The position numbers and the translations under genes are program-made. A stretch of 64,000 nucleotides of DNA from Dugong dugon (lineage: Eukaryota > Chordata > Mammalia > Sirenia > Dugongidae), in the NCBI GenBank assembly GCA_030035585.1, contig CM057482.1, positions 51,023,501 to 51,087,500 of the forward strand, read 5' to 3'. Positions within the stretch are counted from its first letter, which is position 1, and each line of letters opens with the position of its first letter. A model generated the notes under the pieces. The model ran no database searches. It saw only the letters and a list, made by a program, of their open reading frames with translations, and had not been told where the DNA came from. Below, in pieces: positions 42,543 to 53,446 of this stretch.

Positions 42543-43538
42543 ATGGTTACAGTAGGCGTCCAAAATAAAACACCAGATGACTTTCCAGTAGAAGATAAGG
42601 CATTAGAACTACTTGACAGGGAATTCAAATCTATAATATTCAGAGCTACCCCAGAGTTGAAGCAAAAAGGAGACAAAATGAGGAAAAAATAGACAAATTC
42701 ATGGAAAAGGCAGACAAATGCATGGAAAATACAGACAAAGAATGGAAGAATTCAGAAAAATAAATACAGGAACAAAATGCCAAAATACATTCACAACTAG
42801 AAATCATAAAAAAAAAATTAGAAATCCAAAAGATAAACAACAAGATTTTAGAAATGGTCAGTGTCATAGAAGGCGTGAGGAGCAGGTTTGAAATGATGGA
42901 AGGCAGGATCAGTGAAATTGAAGACAAACACTTGGATACAACTGCATATAAGGAAAAATCAGAAAAAAGAATGAAGAAACCCCAAGAATTATGTGGGATA
43001 CCATCAAAAGCAAAAATTTTTGACTCATTGTAGTTCTAGAACAGTGGGAGAAGACAGAAAACATAGAGGGGATCATTGAAGAACTGCTGACAGAAAACTT
43101 CCCCAATATCATGAAAGATGAAAAGCTGACCACCCAAGAATCTCAACGAACCCCATATAGGATAGACCCCAAAAAGAAATCACCAAGGCATATCATAATC
43201 ACACTTGTTAAAACCAAATACAAACAAAGAATCCTGAGAGCAGCTTGAGAAAAAAAGTCACATACAGAGGAGAAACAATCAGATTAAACTCAGATCATTT
43301 GGCAGAAACCATGCAGGCAAGAAGGCAATGGGATGACATATATAAAACCTTGAAAGAAAAAAATTGCCAGCTAAGAATAATATATCCTGCAAAACTCTCC
43401 TTCAAATATGATGGTGAAATTAGGACATTTCCAGATAAACACAAATTAAGGGAATATGTAAAAAACAAACCAAACTTACAGAAATTATTAAAGGGAGTCC
43501 TTAGGTCTGAGAACAAACAACATCAGACCACTGGCTGA
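42543..43538 (+). pseudogene. L1 ORF1 (nucleic-acid-binding chaperone), broken
   Basis: ORF1p is the trimeric RNA-binding protein of the L1 particle. The recognisable order is an N-terminal region from ATG at 42543 that hits a stop within about 50 codons; a coiled-coil-like stretch rich in Glu/Lys/Met (42660-42900); the central RNA-binding domain (43080-43230, ENFPNIMKDEKLT…PRHIIITLVK); and the C-terminal domain (43259-43530, YPAKLSFKYDGEIRTFPDKH…LQKLLKGVL). A stop (TGA after RILRAA, near 43246) and frameshifts separate the parts, so no functional protein can be made. The stop codon of the last frame is at 43536-43538. Confidence 0.88.
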
Positions 43539-43967
43539 ATTTAGGACGCAAGATCATGCCAGCCAGACACCAACCTAGGAAATGAACTCTCAAGGACATC
43601 GAAAAGCAAAAAAATTACAACAGGGAACCAGAGAAGTTAATCTGTAAATGATAGCAACATCAGGACAATAAAAGAGGGAATAAATGGTGTAGGTACAGAA
43701 CCTTCTAATGGAGAGGAAGGCAAAGTGATACCAAGTAGTAATAGACTGGTTCAAACCTAGGAAGATAAGGGTAAATTTCAAGGTAACCACAAAAAAAGTT
43801 AACAAACCTACTCATCAAAATAAAGAAGAAAAACATGAAGTCCCAGTAAAAACAACATCTACAAAAACAAAAGAAATTTTTTAAAAATCCACAAACAAAA
43901 GGAATTCACCACATAAGAGTAAGAGGAACAAAGAAAACATCAAAATCACATAAAAAGGCACTACAAA

Positions 43968-46900
43968 ATGACAGAAATAAACTCACACCTATCAATAATT
44001 ACACCAAATGTAAATGGCCTCAATTCACCCATAAAGAGACGGAAAGTGACAGAATGGATAAAAAAAAAAAACAGGATCCATCAATATGCTGTCTACGAGA
44101 GACACACCTCAGAAACAGAGATGTAAATTTATTAAAAATCAAAGGATGGAAAAAAATACATTAAGCAAACAGCTACCAAAAAAGAGCAAGAGTGGTGATA
44201 CTAACCTCAAATAAAATAGACTTTCAAACAAAAGTCACCATAAAAGACAAATAAGGACACTATATAGTGATTAAAGGGATGATCCATCATGAAGGCATAA
44301 CCATAATAAACATCTATGCACTCAATGACAGGGCTCCCAAGTACATAAAACAAACTATAACGGCAATGAAAAGAGAAATTGACAGTTCCACAAGAATAGT
44401 AGAAGACTTCAACACACCACTCTTGGTAAAGGACAGAACCCTAGAAAGAAACTCAACAAAGATACAGAAGATCTAAAATGCACAATCAGCCCACTTGACC
44501 TCATAGACGTACATAGAACACTCCATCCAACCGCTGTAAAGTAAACATTCTTTTTCAACACACATGGAACTTTCTCCAGAGTAGACCACATCTTAGGCCA
44601 CGGAACAACCCTCAACAAGATCCAAAACATTGAGATATACAAAGTATCTTCTCTGACCACAATGCCATCAAGGTAGAAATTAACAACAGGAAGAGCAAGG
44701 AAATAAATCAATTACATGGAAACTGAATAACACCCTGCTTACAACCCACTGGGTAATAGAAGAAATCAGAGATGGAATAAAAAAATTCCTAGAATCAAAT
44801 GAGAATGAAAACAGATCATACCAAAACCTTTGGGACACAGCAAAGGCAGTCCTCAAAGGACAACTTATAGCAATAGATGCACATATCAAAAAAGAGGAAA
44901 GGGACAAAATCAAAACATTAACTACACAACTTAAACAAATAGAAAGAGAACAGCAAAAAAAGCCCACAGCCACTAGAAGGAAATAATAAAGATCAGAGCA
45001 GAAATAAATGAAATAGAGAATAGAAAAACAATAGAAAGAATCAACAAAACCAAAAGTTGATTCTTCAAAATGATCAACAAAATTGACAAACCACTGGCCA
45101 AAATGACAAAAGAAAAACAGGAGAGGACACAAATAAACCAAATAAGAAATGAAACGGGGGACATTACAACAGACCCAACTGAAATAAAAAGAATCATAAC
45201 AGAGTATTATGAAAAACTATACTCCAACAGATTTGAAAACCTAGAGGAAATGGATAAATTTCTAGAAACACACTACCTACCCAAACTAACACCAAGTGAT
45301 ATTGAAAATCTGAACAGACCCATAACAAGAGAAGAGATTGAAAAGGCCATAAAAAAAAAAAAAAAAAACCCAACAACAAAAAAAAGCCCTGGCCCAGATG
45401 GCTTCACTGGAGAACTCTACAAAACATTCAGAGAAGAGCTTACACCAGTAATACTCAAACTATTTCAGAACATAGAAAAGGAAGTGACACTTCCAAATTC
45501 ATTCTATGAAGGCAGCATAACCCTGATGCCAAAACCAGGTGAAGACACCACAAAAAAAGAAAATTAGAGAGTAATATCTCTTGTGAATATAGATGCAAAA
45601 ATTATCAACAAAATTCTAGCCAATAGAATGCAGCATCATATCAAAAAGATAATACACCACAACCAAGTAGGATTCATACGAGGTATGCAAGTATGGTTCA
45701 ACACTGTAAAATCAATCAACACAATCCACCACAAAATAAAAGGAAAGAACAGAATCACATAATCATCTCAAATGATGCAGAAAGGGCATTCGACAAAGTC
45801 CAACACCCATTCCTGATAAAAACTCTCAGTAAAATATGTATAAAAAGGGAAATTTCTCAACATAATGAAGGGCAAAACCAATGGCCAACATCATTCTTAA
45901 TGAAAATATTCCCCTTGAGAACAAGAATAAGACAAGGATGCCCTTTATCACCACTCATTTTGCTGGAAGTTCTGGCTAGAGCAATAAGGCAAGAAAAAGA
46001 AATAAAGGGCTTCCAAACTGGTAATGAAGAAGTTAAACTATCCCTATTTGTGGATGATATGATACGATACGTAGAAAACCCTAAAGACTCCACGAGAAAA
46101 CTACTGGAACTAATAGAAATATTCAGCAGAGTAGCAGGATACAAGATAAACATTCAAAAATCAGTTGGATTCCTATACACCAATAAAGAGAATGTTGAAA
46201 AGGAAATCAGGAAAACAATACCATTTATAATAGCCCCTAAAGAAATAAAATACTTAGGAATAAATATAACCAGGGATGTAAAACACCTGTACGAAGAAAA
46301 CTATAAAGCACTACTAGAAGAACCCAAAAGGATCTACATAAATGGAAAAACATACCATGCTCACAGATAGGTAGACTCAACATTGTGAAAATGACAATTC
46401 TACCAAAAGCAATATACAAGTACAATGCAATCCCAATCCAGATACCAACAACATTCTTTAAAGAGATGGAAAAACTAATCAGTAACCTTATATTGAAAGG
46501 GAAGAAGCCCCAGATAAGTAAAGCACTATTGAAGAAGAAGAATAAAGTAGGAGGACTCACACTACCTGACCTCAGAACCTGCTATACAACTATGGTAGTC
46601 AAAACAGCCTGGTATTGGTACAACAACAGATACATTGACCAATGGAACAGAATTAAGAACCCAGATGTAAAGCCATCCACCTACAGTCACCTGATCTTCA
46701 ACAAGGGCCCAAAGTCCATCAAATGGGGAAAAGACAGTCTTTTTAACAAATGGTCCTGGCAAAACTGAATGTCCATCTGCAAAAAAATGAAACAAGACCC
46801 ATACCTTGCAAAAAATACAAAAACTAATTCAAAATGGATCAAAGACCTAAATAGAAAGCCTAAAACTATAAAGTTCATAGAAGAAAAAATAGGATCAATG

Positions 46901-47705
46901 CTATAGGCTCTAATACACGGCATTTACAGGATACATACCATAACCAACAACACACAAACTTCAAAAGATAAACTAGATAACTGGGATCTTCTAAAAATTA
47001 AACACTATGTTCATCAAAAGACTTCACCATAGAGTAAAAAGAGAATCTACAGACTGGGAAAAAATTCTTGGACATTACAAGTCAGACAAAGCCCTAACCT
47101 CTAAAATCTAGAAGAAAATCCAATACCTCTACAACAAAAAGACAAATAATCCAATTAAAAAATGGGCAAAGGAAATGAACAGACACTTCACCAAAGACGA
47201 CATTCAAGTGACCGATAAACACATGAGGAAATCCTTGCGATCACTAGCCATTAGAGAAATGCAAATCAAAACCACAGTGAGATACCATCTCACCCCCGGC
47301 ATTGTTGGCACGAATCAAAAAAAAAAAAAAAAAACTGGAAATAACCAATGTTGGAGAGGCTGCGGGGGCATCGGAACTCTTATGTACTGCTAGTGGGAAT
47401 GCAAAACAACACAACCTTTTTGGAAAATGATATGCTGCTTCCTTAGAAAGCTAGAAATAGAAATACCATACGATCCAGCAATCCCACTGCTAGGAATATA
47501 TCCTAGAGAAATAAGAGCCGTCACACAAACGGACATGTGCACACCCATGTTCACTGCAGCATCGTTCACAATAGCAAAAAGATGGAAACAACCTAGATGT
47601 CCATCGACAGATGAATGGATAAACAAACTACGGTACATACACTCAGTGGAGTATTATGCAATGATAAAGAACAATGATGAATCCGTGAAGCATGGATGAA
47701 ACTAG
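43968..47705 (+). pseudogene. L1 ORF2 (endonuclease-reverse transcriptase), broken
   Basis: ORF2p nicks target DNA and copies the RNA. It starts at ATG 43968 (MTEINSHLSIITPNVNGLNS). The frame is lost in an A-run at 44060. Endonuclease parts: 44267-44476 (IINIYALN…PKYIKQT, and VEDFNTPLL where the usual Gly is Glu). Linker and RT start: 45070-45567 ([13 protein letters not shown]). RT palm: 45693-46370 with motif A ([14 protein letters not shown]), motif B ([10 protein letters not shown]) and motif C as FVDD instead of the usual FADD. The connection domain is at 46385-46768. The Cys-rich C terminus is at 47175-47400 (GCGG…). The last part (47427-47699) holds EIPYDPAIPLLGIYPRE and WKQPRCPSTDEWINKL. 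An 18-A run at 45351-45368 has expanded a Lys tract. Many stops, so dead. Confidence 0.92.
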
Positions 47706-48697
47706 AGGACATTATGCTGAGTGAAATAAGTCAATCACAAAAGGACAAATATTGTACGAGACCACACTGTAAAAGCTCATGAAAAGGTTTACACACAAAA
47801 AGAAACAATCTTTGATGATTACAAGGGACAGGGGGGTGGGGGGGATACTAAATAGACAATAGATAAGTGTTAACTTTGGTGAAGGGTAAGACAGTACACA
47901 ATACTGGAGAAGCCAGCACAGCTTGTCATGGAAGCTCCATAGACACATCCAAACTCCCTGAGGGACCAAACTGCTGGGCTGAGGGCTGTTTGGGACCATC
48001 ATCTTGATGAACATCTAGCTCAATTGGCATAACATAGTTCATAAAGAAAGTGTTTACATCCTACTTTGGTGAGTAGCATCAGGGATCTTAAAAGCCTGTG
48101 AGTAGCTATCTAAGATACTCCATGGGTCTCACCCCTTCAGGAGCAAGGGAGAATGAAGAAAACAAGATACAAGGGAAAGATTAGTCCAAAGGACTAATGG
48201 ACCACAACTACCACGGCCTCCACCAGACTGAGTCCAGTACAACTAGATGGTGCCCGGCTACCACCGACTGCTCTGACAGGGATCACAACAGAGGGTCCTG
48301 GACAGAGCTGGAGAAAAATGTAGAACAAAATTCTAACTCCCAAAAAAAAGTCCAGACTTACTGGCCTGACAGACACTGGAGAAACCCTGAGAGTATGGCC
48401 CCCAGACACCCTTTTAGCTCAGTAATGAAAGTCACTCCCGAGGTTCACCCTTCAGCTGAAGATTAGACAGCCCCATAAAACAAAACGAGACTAATGGGCC
48501 ACAACAGCCCGGGACAAGGACTAGAAGGAAGGAGGGGACAAGAAAGCTGGTAATAGGGAACTTAAGTTCGAGAAGGGAGAGTGTTGACATGTCGTGGGGT
48601 TGTTAACCAATGTCATAAAACAATATGTGTACTAACGGTTTAATGAGAAACTATTTGTTCTGTAAACCTTCATCTAAAGTACAATAAAAAAATGAAA
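47706..48697 (+). other. L1 3' UTR with G-rich tract
   Basis: About 1 kb ending GTACAATAAAAAAATGAAA, with polyadenylation signal AATAAA. A G-tract at 47825-47844 (GGGACAGGGGGGTGGGGGGG) matches the known tendency of L1 3' UTRs to carry quadruplex-prone purine tracts. The last 400 bp match 2,900-3,430. Confidence 0.85.
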
Positions 48698-49031
48698 TAA
48701 AGTGTTAAAAAGCAGAAATGTCACTTTGAGGACTAAGGTGCACCTGACAAAAGCCATGATATTTTCAGTTGCTTCATATGCATGTGAAAGCTTGACGATG
48801 AATAAAGAAGACAGAAAAATAATTGATGCCTTTGAATCATGGTGTTGGCACAGAATATTGAATATATCAGAAGAATACTGAATATACTGCCAGAAGAATG
48901 AACAAATCTGCCTTGGAAGAAGTATAACCAGAGTGCTCCTTTGAAGCAAGGATGGCAAAACTTCATCTCATACACCTTGGACATGTTATCAGGAGGGACT
49001 AGTTCCTGGAGAAGGGCATCAAGCCTGGTGA
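48698..49031 (+). mobile_element. RTE (host copy), C-terminal region
   Basis: Resumes exactly where 40,916 stopped: TAAAGTGTTAAAAAGCAGAAATGTCACTTTGAGG, then LTKAMIFSVASYACES*-like coding text and 'CAAGGATGGCAAAACTTCATCTC…CTTGGACATG'. It is interrupted at 49,032 by an antisense RTE. Confidence 0.92.
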
Positions 49032-50293
49032 TGTAGTTGTTGTTAGGTGCAGTTGAGTCGGTTCCGACTCATAGCGACACAATGTACAACAGAATGAAAC
49101 ACTGCCCGGTCCTGCGCCATCCTCACAATTGTTGTTGTTGTTATGCTTGAGAACATTGTTGCAGCCACTGTGTCAGTCCATCTCATTGAGGGTCTTCCTC
49201 TTTTTTGACGACCCTCTACTTTACTAAGCATAATATCCCTCTCCAGGGATTCGTCCCTCCTAATAATATGTCCAAAGTATGTGAGATGTAGTCTTGCCAT
49301 TCTTGCTTCTAAGGAACATTCTGGTTGTACTTCTTCCAAGACAGATTTGTTCATTTTTTTGGTACCCCATGGTATATTTGGTATTCATCACCAACACCAC
49401 AATTCAAATGCATCAATTCTTCAGTCTTCCTTAGTCATCGTCCAGCTTTCTCATGCATATGATGTGATTGAAAATACCATGGCTTGGGTTAGGCGCACCT
49501 TAGTCTTGTAGGTGACATCTTTTCTTTTCAACATTTTAAAGAGGTCTTTTGCAACAGATTTGCCCAATGCAATGCGTCTTTTGATTTCTTGACTGTTGCT
49601 TCCATGGGTGTTGATTGTGGATCCAAGTAAAGTGAAATCCTTGACAACTTCAATCTTTTCTCCTTTTATCATGATATTGCTTATTGGCCCAGTTGTGAGG
49701 ATTTTTGTTTTCTTTATGTTCAAGTGTAATCCATACTGAAGGCTGTGGTCTTTGATCTTCATCAGTAAGTGCTTCAAGTCCTCTTCACTTTCAGCAAGCA
49801 AGGTTGTGTCATCTGCATATTGCAGGTTGTTAATGACTATTCCTCCAATCCTGATGCCCCGTTCTTCTTCATATAGTCCAGTTTCTCAGATTATTTGCTT
49901 AGCATACAAATTGAATAGGTATGGTGAAAAGATACAACCCTGACGCACACCTTTCCTGACTTTAAACCACGCAGTATCCCCTTATTCTGTTCAAACGAGC
50001 GCCTCTTGATCTGTGTACAGTTTCCTTATGAGCACAATTAAGTGTTCTGGAATTCCCATTCTTCACAATGTTATGCATAATTTGTTATGATCCACTCAGT
50101 CGAATGTCTTTGCATAGTCAATAAAACACAAGTAAACATCTTTCTGGTAATCTCTGCTTTCAGCCAAGATCCATCTGACATCAGCTGTGATATTTCTGGT
50201 TCCACGTCCTCTTCTGAATCTGGCTTGAATTTCTGGCAGTTCCCTGTCGGTATACAGCTGCAGCTGCTTTTGAATGATCTTCAGCAAAGAGGA
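49032..50293 (-). mobile_element. RTE, 5'-truncated, antisense, relatively intact
   Basis: Inserted head-to-head in the host RTE. Minus-strand coding pieces in order: 50287-50096 (RT start, ELPEIQARFRRGRGTRN…SRDYQKDVYLCFIDYAKTFD, motif A); about 49870-49800 with the intact catalytic box NLQYADDTTLLAESEEDL; 49801-49451 (HLNIKKTKILTTGP…LGKSVAKDLFKMLKRKDVTYKTKVRLTQAMVFSITSYA); 49354-49043 (ARLHLTYFGHIIRRDESLERDIMLSK…RGRPSMRWTDTVA). The 3' tail GGCACCTAACAACAA abuts 49,032. It has fewer stops than any other RTE in the window, so it is probably the youngest, but it lacks the endonuclease. Confidence 0.93.
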
Positions 50294-50465
50294 TCAGCTA
50301 AAAAAAGGAAAACCCTTTAAGAGATGGATTGACACAGTGCCTACAACAATGGTCTCAACATAGCAGTGATTGTGAGGATGGCACAGGACCAGGCAGTGTT
50401 TTGTTCTGTTGCAAATAGGGTCGCTATGAGTCAGAACTGACTCGAAGGTACCTAACAACAACATA
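50294..50465 (+). mobile_element. RTE (host copy), 3' end
   Basis: GATCAGCTAAAAAAAGGAAAAC, GAGATGGATTGACACAGTGCC, GTGAGGATGGCACAGGACC and the tail GAAGGTACCTAACAACAACATA. It completes the host RTE that began at 38,568. Confidence 0.92.
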
Positions 50466-51439
50466 GACACTGAATAGCTGAATGTCCTCTTTCCCAGACT
50501 TCTTCCTGCTAGGAGGACTCATGGGAGTGAGATTCTGTCAATGGTACAAAAGAGGTCTGACGGCTGTGGTTTGCTGGTTCTTTGGATTTTCTGATTAAAA
50601 AATAGAAAGACATGGTTCACACTTCTCCTTTCTCTGTCTTCCTACCGTACATGCAGAAGTAATGGCCATACAGCCATCTTCTAATCATGAATAACAGGTT
50701 AAGAGAATCATGGAGATGGTTGACTCTGAAGTCAGGAGCCCTTAACCAACCACAAACACCTACCTCAAATTATGTGAGAAAAATTAACCTTTATGTCTTG
50801 ATCTCTCTAGTTAGATTTTCTCTTAGTTACAGCTGAAAATATTCCTAACTGACTTAAGGTAATACTTTAAAAAGTATAACCACCACATAATAGAGGTGAA
50901 GGGAATCCCAGGATGGTAAGAAATCCCAGGGTCATAGTTATTGACTGTTGACTTCCCGAAAGACCACCAGAAAAACCCATTAATTAAACATAGCTAAGTT
51001 TATCGGGCCTACTGCAGCAAGGGAGAAAATCACCTTGACAAAATCTTAGTTATGTCTCAAAATGGAACATTAGAGGAGGATAATTTTAGGGTTTTAGGGC
51101 CTGAGCTGGGTGATTTTAAGGAGGATCTGACCAGGAGGGAAAATTGTAGGGTGGGTGGGGTTGATGACTTGATGGTTTTGGGTCATTGGGCCCAGCAAAA
51201 CAAGGTTCCTGAGAAAAGCTGATAAGTAAGCTATTTTGGTTGGCTCAGTCTTATCTTCCAGGGCAACTGTTTCCTGGAGCAAGTCACTAAATTATTTTTG
51301 GTCCCAATAATGTATAGCATGGGAATAGGAAACTATGTTGGTTTCATCCCAGATAAGTGCAAAGAATAACCTAACCATACTAGAGTAGGCCAAAAGTTTT
51401 TAGGAGACATATCTTTAGGAAAATGAAATCAACAGAACC
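50466..51439. other. Unassigned sequence, possibly LTR-derived
   Basis: No gene seen. 50760-50860 (AATTAACCTTTATGTCTTGATC…CTAACTGACTTAAGG) resembles the 3' end of an old LTR, but I cannot name a family. 50880-51415 contains no recognised element. Confidence 0.35.
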
Positions 51440-52080
51440 CCTTATGGAACGAGGGATATCTGATGTCAGATGGGTCTTGGCTAAAAGCAGAGAATACCAG
51501 AAACAAATTCACCTGTGTATTATTGACTATTCAAAGGCATTTGACTGCATGGATCATAAAAAATTATGGATAACACTGCAAAGAATGTGTATTCCAGAAC
51601 ACTTAATTGTGCTCGTACACAACTTGTACGTAGACCAAGAGACAGCTGTTCAAACCAAAAAAAGAGATACTGCATGGTTTAAAATCAGGAAAGGTGTGCA
51701 TCAGGGTTGCATCTTTCCACCATACTTATTCAATCCATATGCTGAACAAATAATTTGAGAAGTTGGGCTATACGAAGAAGAATCGGGCATCAGGACTGGG
51801 GGAAGACTCATTAATAACCTGCAATATGCAGATGACATAACCTTGCTTGCTGAAAGTGAAGAAGACTTGAAGCATTTACTGGTGAAGATCAAAGACTACA
51901 GCTTTCAGTATGGATTACACCTGAACATAAAGAAAACAAAAATCCTCACAACTGAACCAATAAGCAACATCACAATAAATGGAGAAAAGATTGAAGTTGT
52001 CAAGGATTTCATTTTACTTGGATCCACAATCAATGCCCAAGGAAACTGCAGTCAAGAAATCAAATGATATATTGCCTTGA
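51440..52080 (+). pseudogene. RTE reverse transcriptase fragment
   Basis: Plus frame 51423-51758 encodes RT motif A (IIDYSKAFDCMDHKKLW) and motif B (KGVHQGCIFPPYLFN). After a stop (TGA near 51757) the next frame has the catalytic box NLQYADDITLLAESEEDLKHLL (about 51815-51880) and HLNIKKTKILTTEP to 52,067. Starts within RT (5' truncated). The usual RTE 3' third is missing and the text runs straight into an AfroSINE tail. Confidence 0.92.
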
Positions 52081-52160
52081 AAACACTATGGAGTGCAGGT
52101 CTACTCTGTACATATAGGATCACCATGAGTTGGAATCAACTCAATAGCAACTGGTCTGGT
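52074..52160 (+). mobile_element. AfroSINE 3' part fused to RTE
   Basis: GCCTTGAAAACACTATGGAGTGC, CTACTCTGTACATATAGGATCACC and ATGAGTTGGAATCAACTC: the body and tail of an AfroSINE, with no tRNA-like head, joined at about 52,075 to the RTE. Confidence 0.85.
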
Positions 52161-52229
52161 TTTCTGGTTTTACTATATGCCAGGGACTGTTGTAAGTGCT
52201 CACATAAAACATTTTATAAATTTCTATGT

Positions 52230-52683
52230 GGTTATTTATTGAATGGGTAACACAGCAACCTGGTTTGAAATTCTAAAGTAACAATAGAGTATATAGGGAA
52301 AAGCCTCCTTCCCCAGCCATGCAGTTCCCTTACCATGGCAATCAACATTATCAGTTTCTGGGGTACCCTTTCAGAAATATTTTATATAAACATTGGTATC
52401 TATGCTTTTGTCATGTAACCATATATCTTAAAAAACATTCTATGTCTATACATAAAGAATTTCATGGCTGTATAGAGTTCTGTTACATGAACATATCCTT
52501 ATACATTGTAACTCATCCCCTATGGGTGAACATTTAGGTTATTTCCAGTCTTTAACAATGAAGAAACATGATCAGATAACATTTTGCACTGGCGATTATA
52601 TCTGTAGGATAAATTCCTAAAAGTGGTATTACTGGGTCAAAATGTATGTGAAAAGGTGCGTGAATGTATAATTTTCATAAATA
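52230..52683 (-). mobile_element. Old L1 3' UTR, antisense (part 1)
   Basis: GTAACTCATCCCCTATGGGTGAACATTTAGGTTATTTCCAG and GATAAATTCCTAAAAGTGGTATTACTGGGTC are the reversed old-L1 3' UTR strings. It continues at 53,027 after a SINE. Confidence 0.75.
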
Positions 52684-53026
52684 TTGTTGTTAACTGACAT
52701 CTAGTTGGCCTCTGACTCATAGCAATCCCATGCACAACAGAAGGGAATGCCGTCTAGTCCCGCACCATCCCTGTGACCAGTTGCGCATCAGACCACTGTG
52801 ATCCATGGAGTTTCCATTGGCTGAGTTTTGGAAGTAGATCACCAGGCCTTTCTTCCTAGTCTGTCTTAGTCTGGAAACTCCACTGAAAAGTTGTCAGCAT
52901 CATAGTAGTAACATGCTAGACATGACTGACAGATGGGTGGTGGCTGTGCATGAAGTGTATTGGTCAGGAATCAAACCCAGGTCTCCACTTGGAAGATGAG
53001 AATTCTACCATTGATCCACCAATGCC
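52684..53026 (-). mobile_element. SINE with tRNA-Gly head, body and RTE-like tail
   Basis: Minus-strand element of 343 bp. The head (53026 down to 52956) is tRNA-Gly-like. The middle (about 52870-52955) is unique wording. The body TTCAGTGGAGTTTCCAGACTAAGACAGACTAGGAAGAAAGGCCTGG is shared with elements at 54231 and 61417. The tail (CTATGAGTCAGAGGCCAACT…AACAACAATA) is RTE-type. It is therefore a second SINE family using the RTE machinery, beside the AfroSINEs. It is inserted in an old L1. Confidence 0.85.
52956..53026 (-). pseudogene. tRNA-Gly(TCC)-like SINE head
   Basis: The reverse complement begins GCATTGGTGGATCAATGGTAG. It has an A box (TGGATCAATGG), a seven-base anticodon loop CTTCCAA giving anticodon TCC (Gly), a B box GGTTTGATTCC (one change from GGTTCGANTCC) and acceptor GCATTGG/CCAATAC (one mismatch). 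Because a SINE body follows without a tRNA 3' end, this is a SINE promoter and not a tRNA gene. Confidence 0.8.
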
Positions 53027-53225
53027 TCATTGATAAAAAGGCTTACTCATTTACATGGCCATCAGCAACAGATAAGTGTGTCTGCTTCCTCCGTAACTGT
53101 CAATGTGTTACGAAGTGTTTTGATCTTTGCCAATCTGATCCGTGAGAAATGTATCTCAGTGAGGCTTGAAGTTATTATGTGTGGAATAATTTTCTTTTCA
53201 CATGTTTAAGAGCTGCTGACATAAC
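53027..53225 (-). mobile_element. Old L1 3' UTR, antisense (part 2)
   Basis: TTTTGATCTTTGCCAATCTGATCCGTGAGAAATGTATCTCAG and TTTACATGGCCATCAGCAAC continue the reversed L1 3' UTR begun at 52230. Confidence 0.7.
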
Positions 53226-53409
53226 TGCAGGTGCATTGTTGAAAAAATAAATAAGCAAACCCAAGAAAACCACTCTGGCTGCCGAATGTAGGATGGATTG
53301 TTGGGCCAGAGTGGATGCAGGGTGCCTAAACGATGGGAGTGGTGGAGATAAAAAGCAGCAGCTCGACCAAGAGCTATTTGAAAGGTTAAACAGAGGCCTT
53401 TGTGAGCAG

Positions 53410-53446
53410 TGTGTGTGTGTGCACACGCATTTGTGTGTGCACACGC
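53410..53446. repeat. TG/CA alternating tract
   Basis: AGTGTGTGTGTGTGCACACGC and then TGTGTGTGCACACGC: two near-copies of a self-complementary purine-pyrimidine alternating block, prone to Z-form DNA. Confidence 0.9.

Larger units (their letters stand above)
40917..48697 (+). mobile_element. Near full-length L1 (7.8 kb) inserted in the RTE
   Basis: A complete but dead L1 from 5' UTR to A-rich end. It is flanked by a 15-bp target duplication with two mismatches, TAAAGAGTAAAAAAG (40902-40916) / TAAAGTGTTAAAAAG (48698-48712). RTE coding text resumes immediately after, which confirms the insertion point. Parts: 5' UTR to about 42542, ORF1 about 42543-43538, ORF2 43968 to about 47705, 3' UTR to 48697. 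Its 5' UTR matches the L1 starting at 62791 and its 3' UTR matches the copy at 2558, so all belong to one lineage-specific L1 family. Confidence 0.95.

Noticed and set aside
51423-51758. Reverse transcriptase-like frame as a host gene
   Set aside because: Motifs and flanks are those of the RTE retrotransposon, repeated elsewhere in the window and broken by stops.
52956-53026. Possible genuine tRNA-Gly gene
   Set aside because: The acceptor stem has a mismatch, the B box is altered, and SINE body and tail follow directly in the same orientation, so it is the head of a retroposon.
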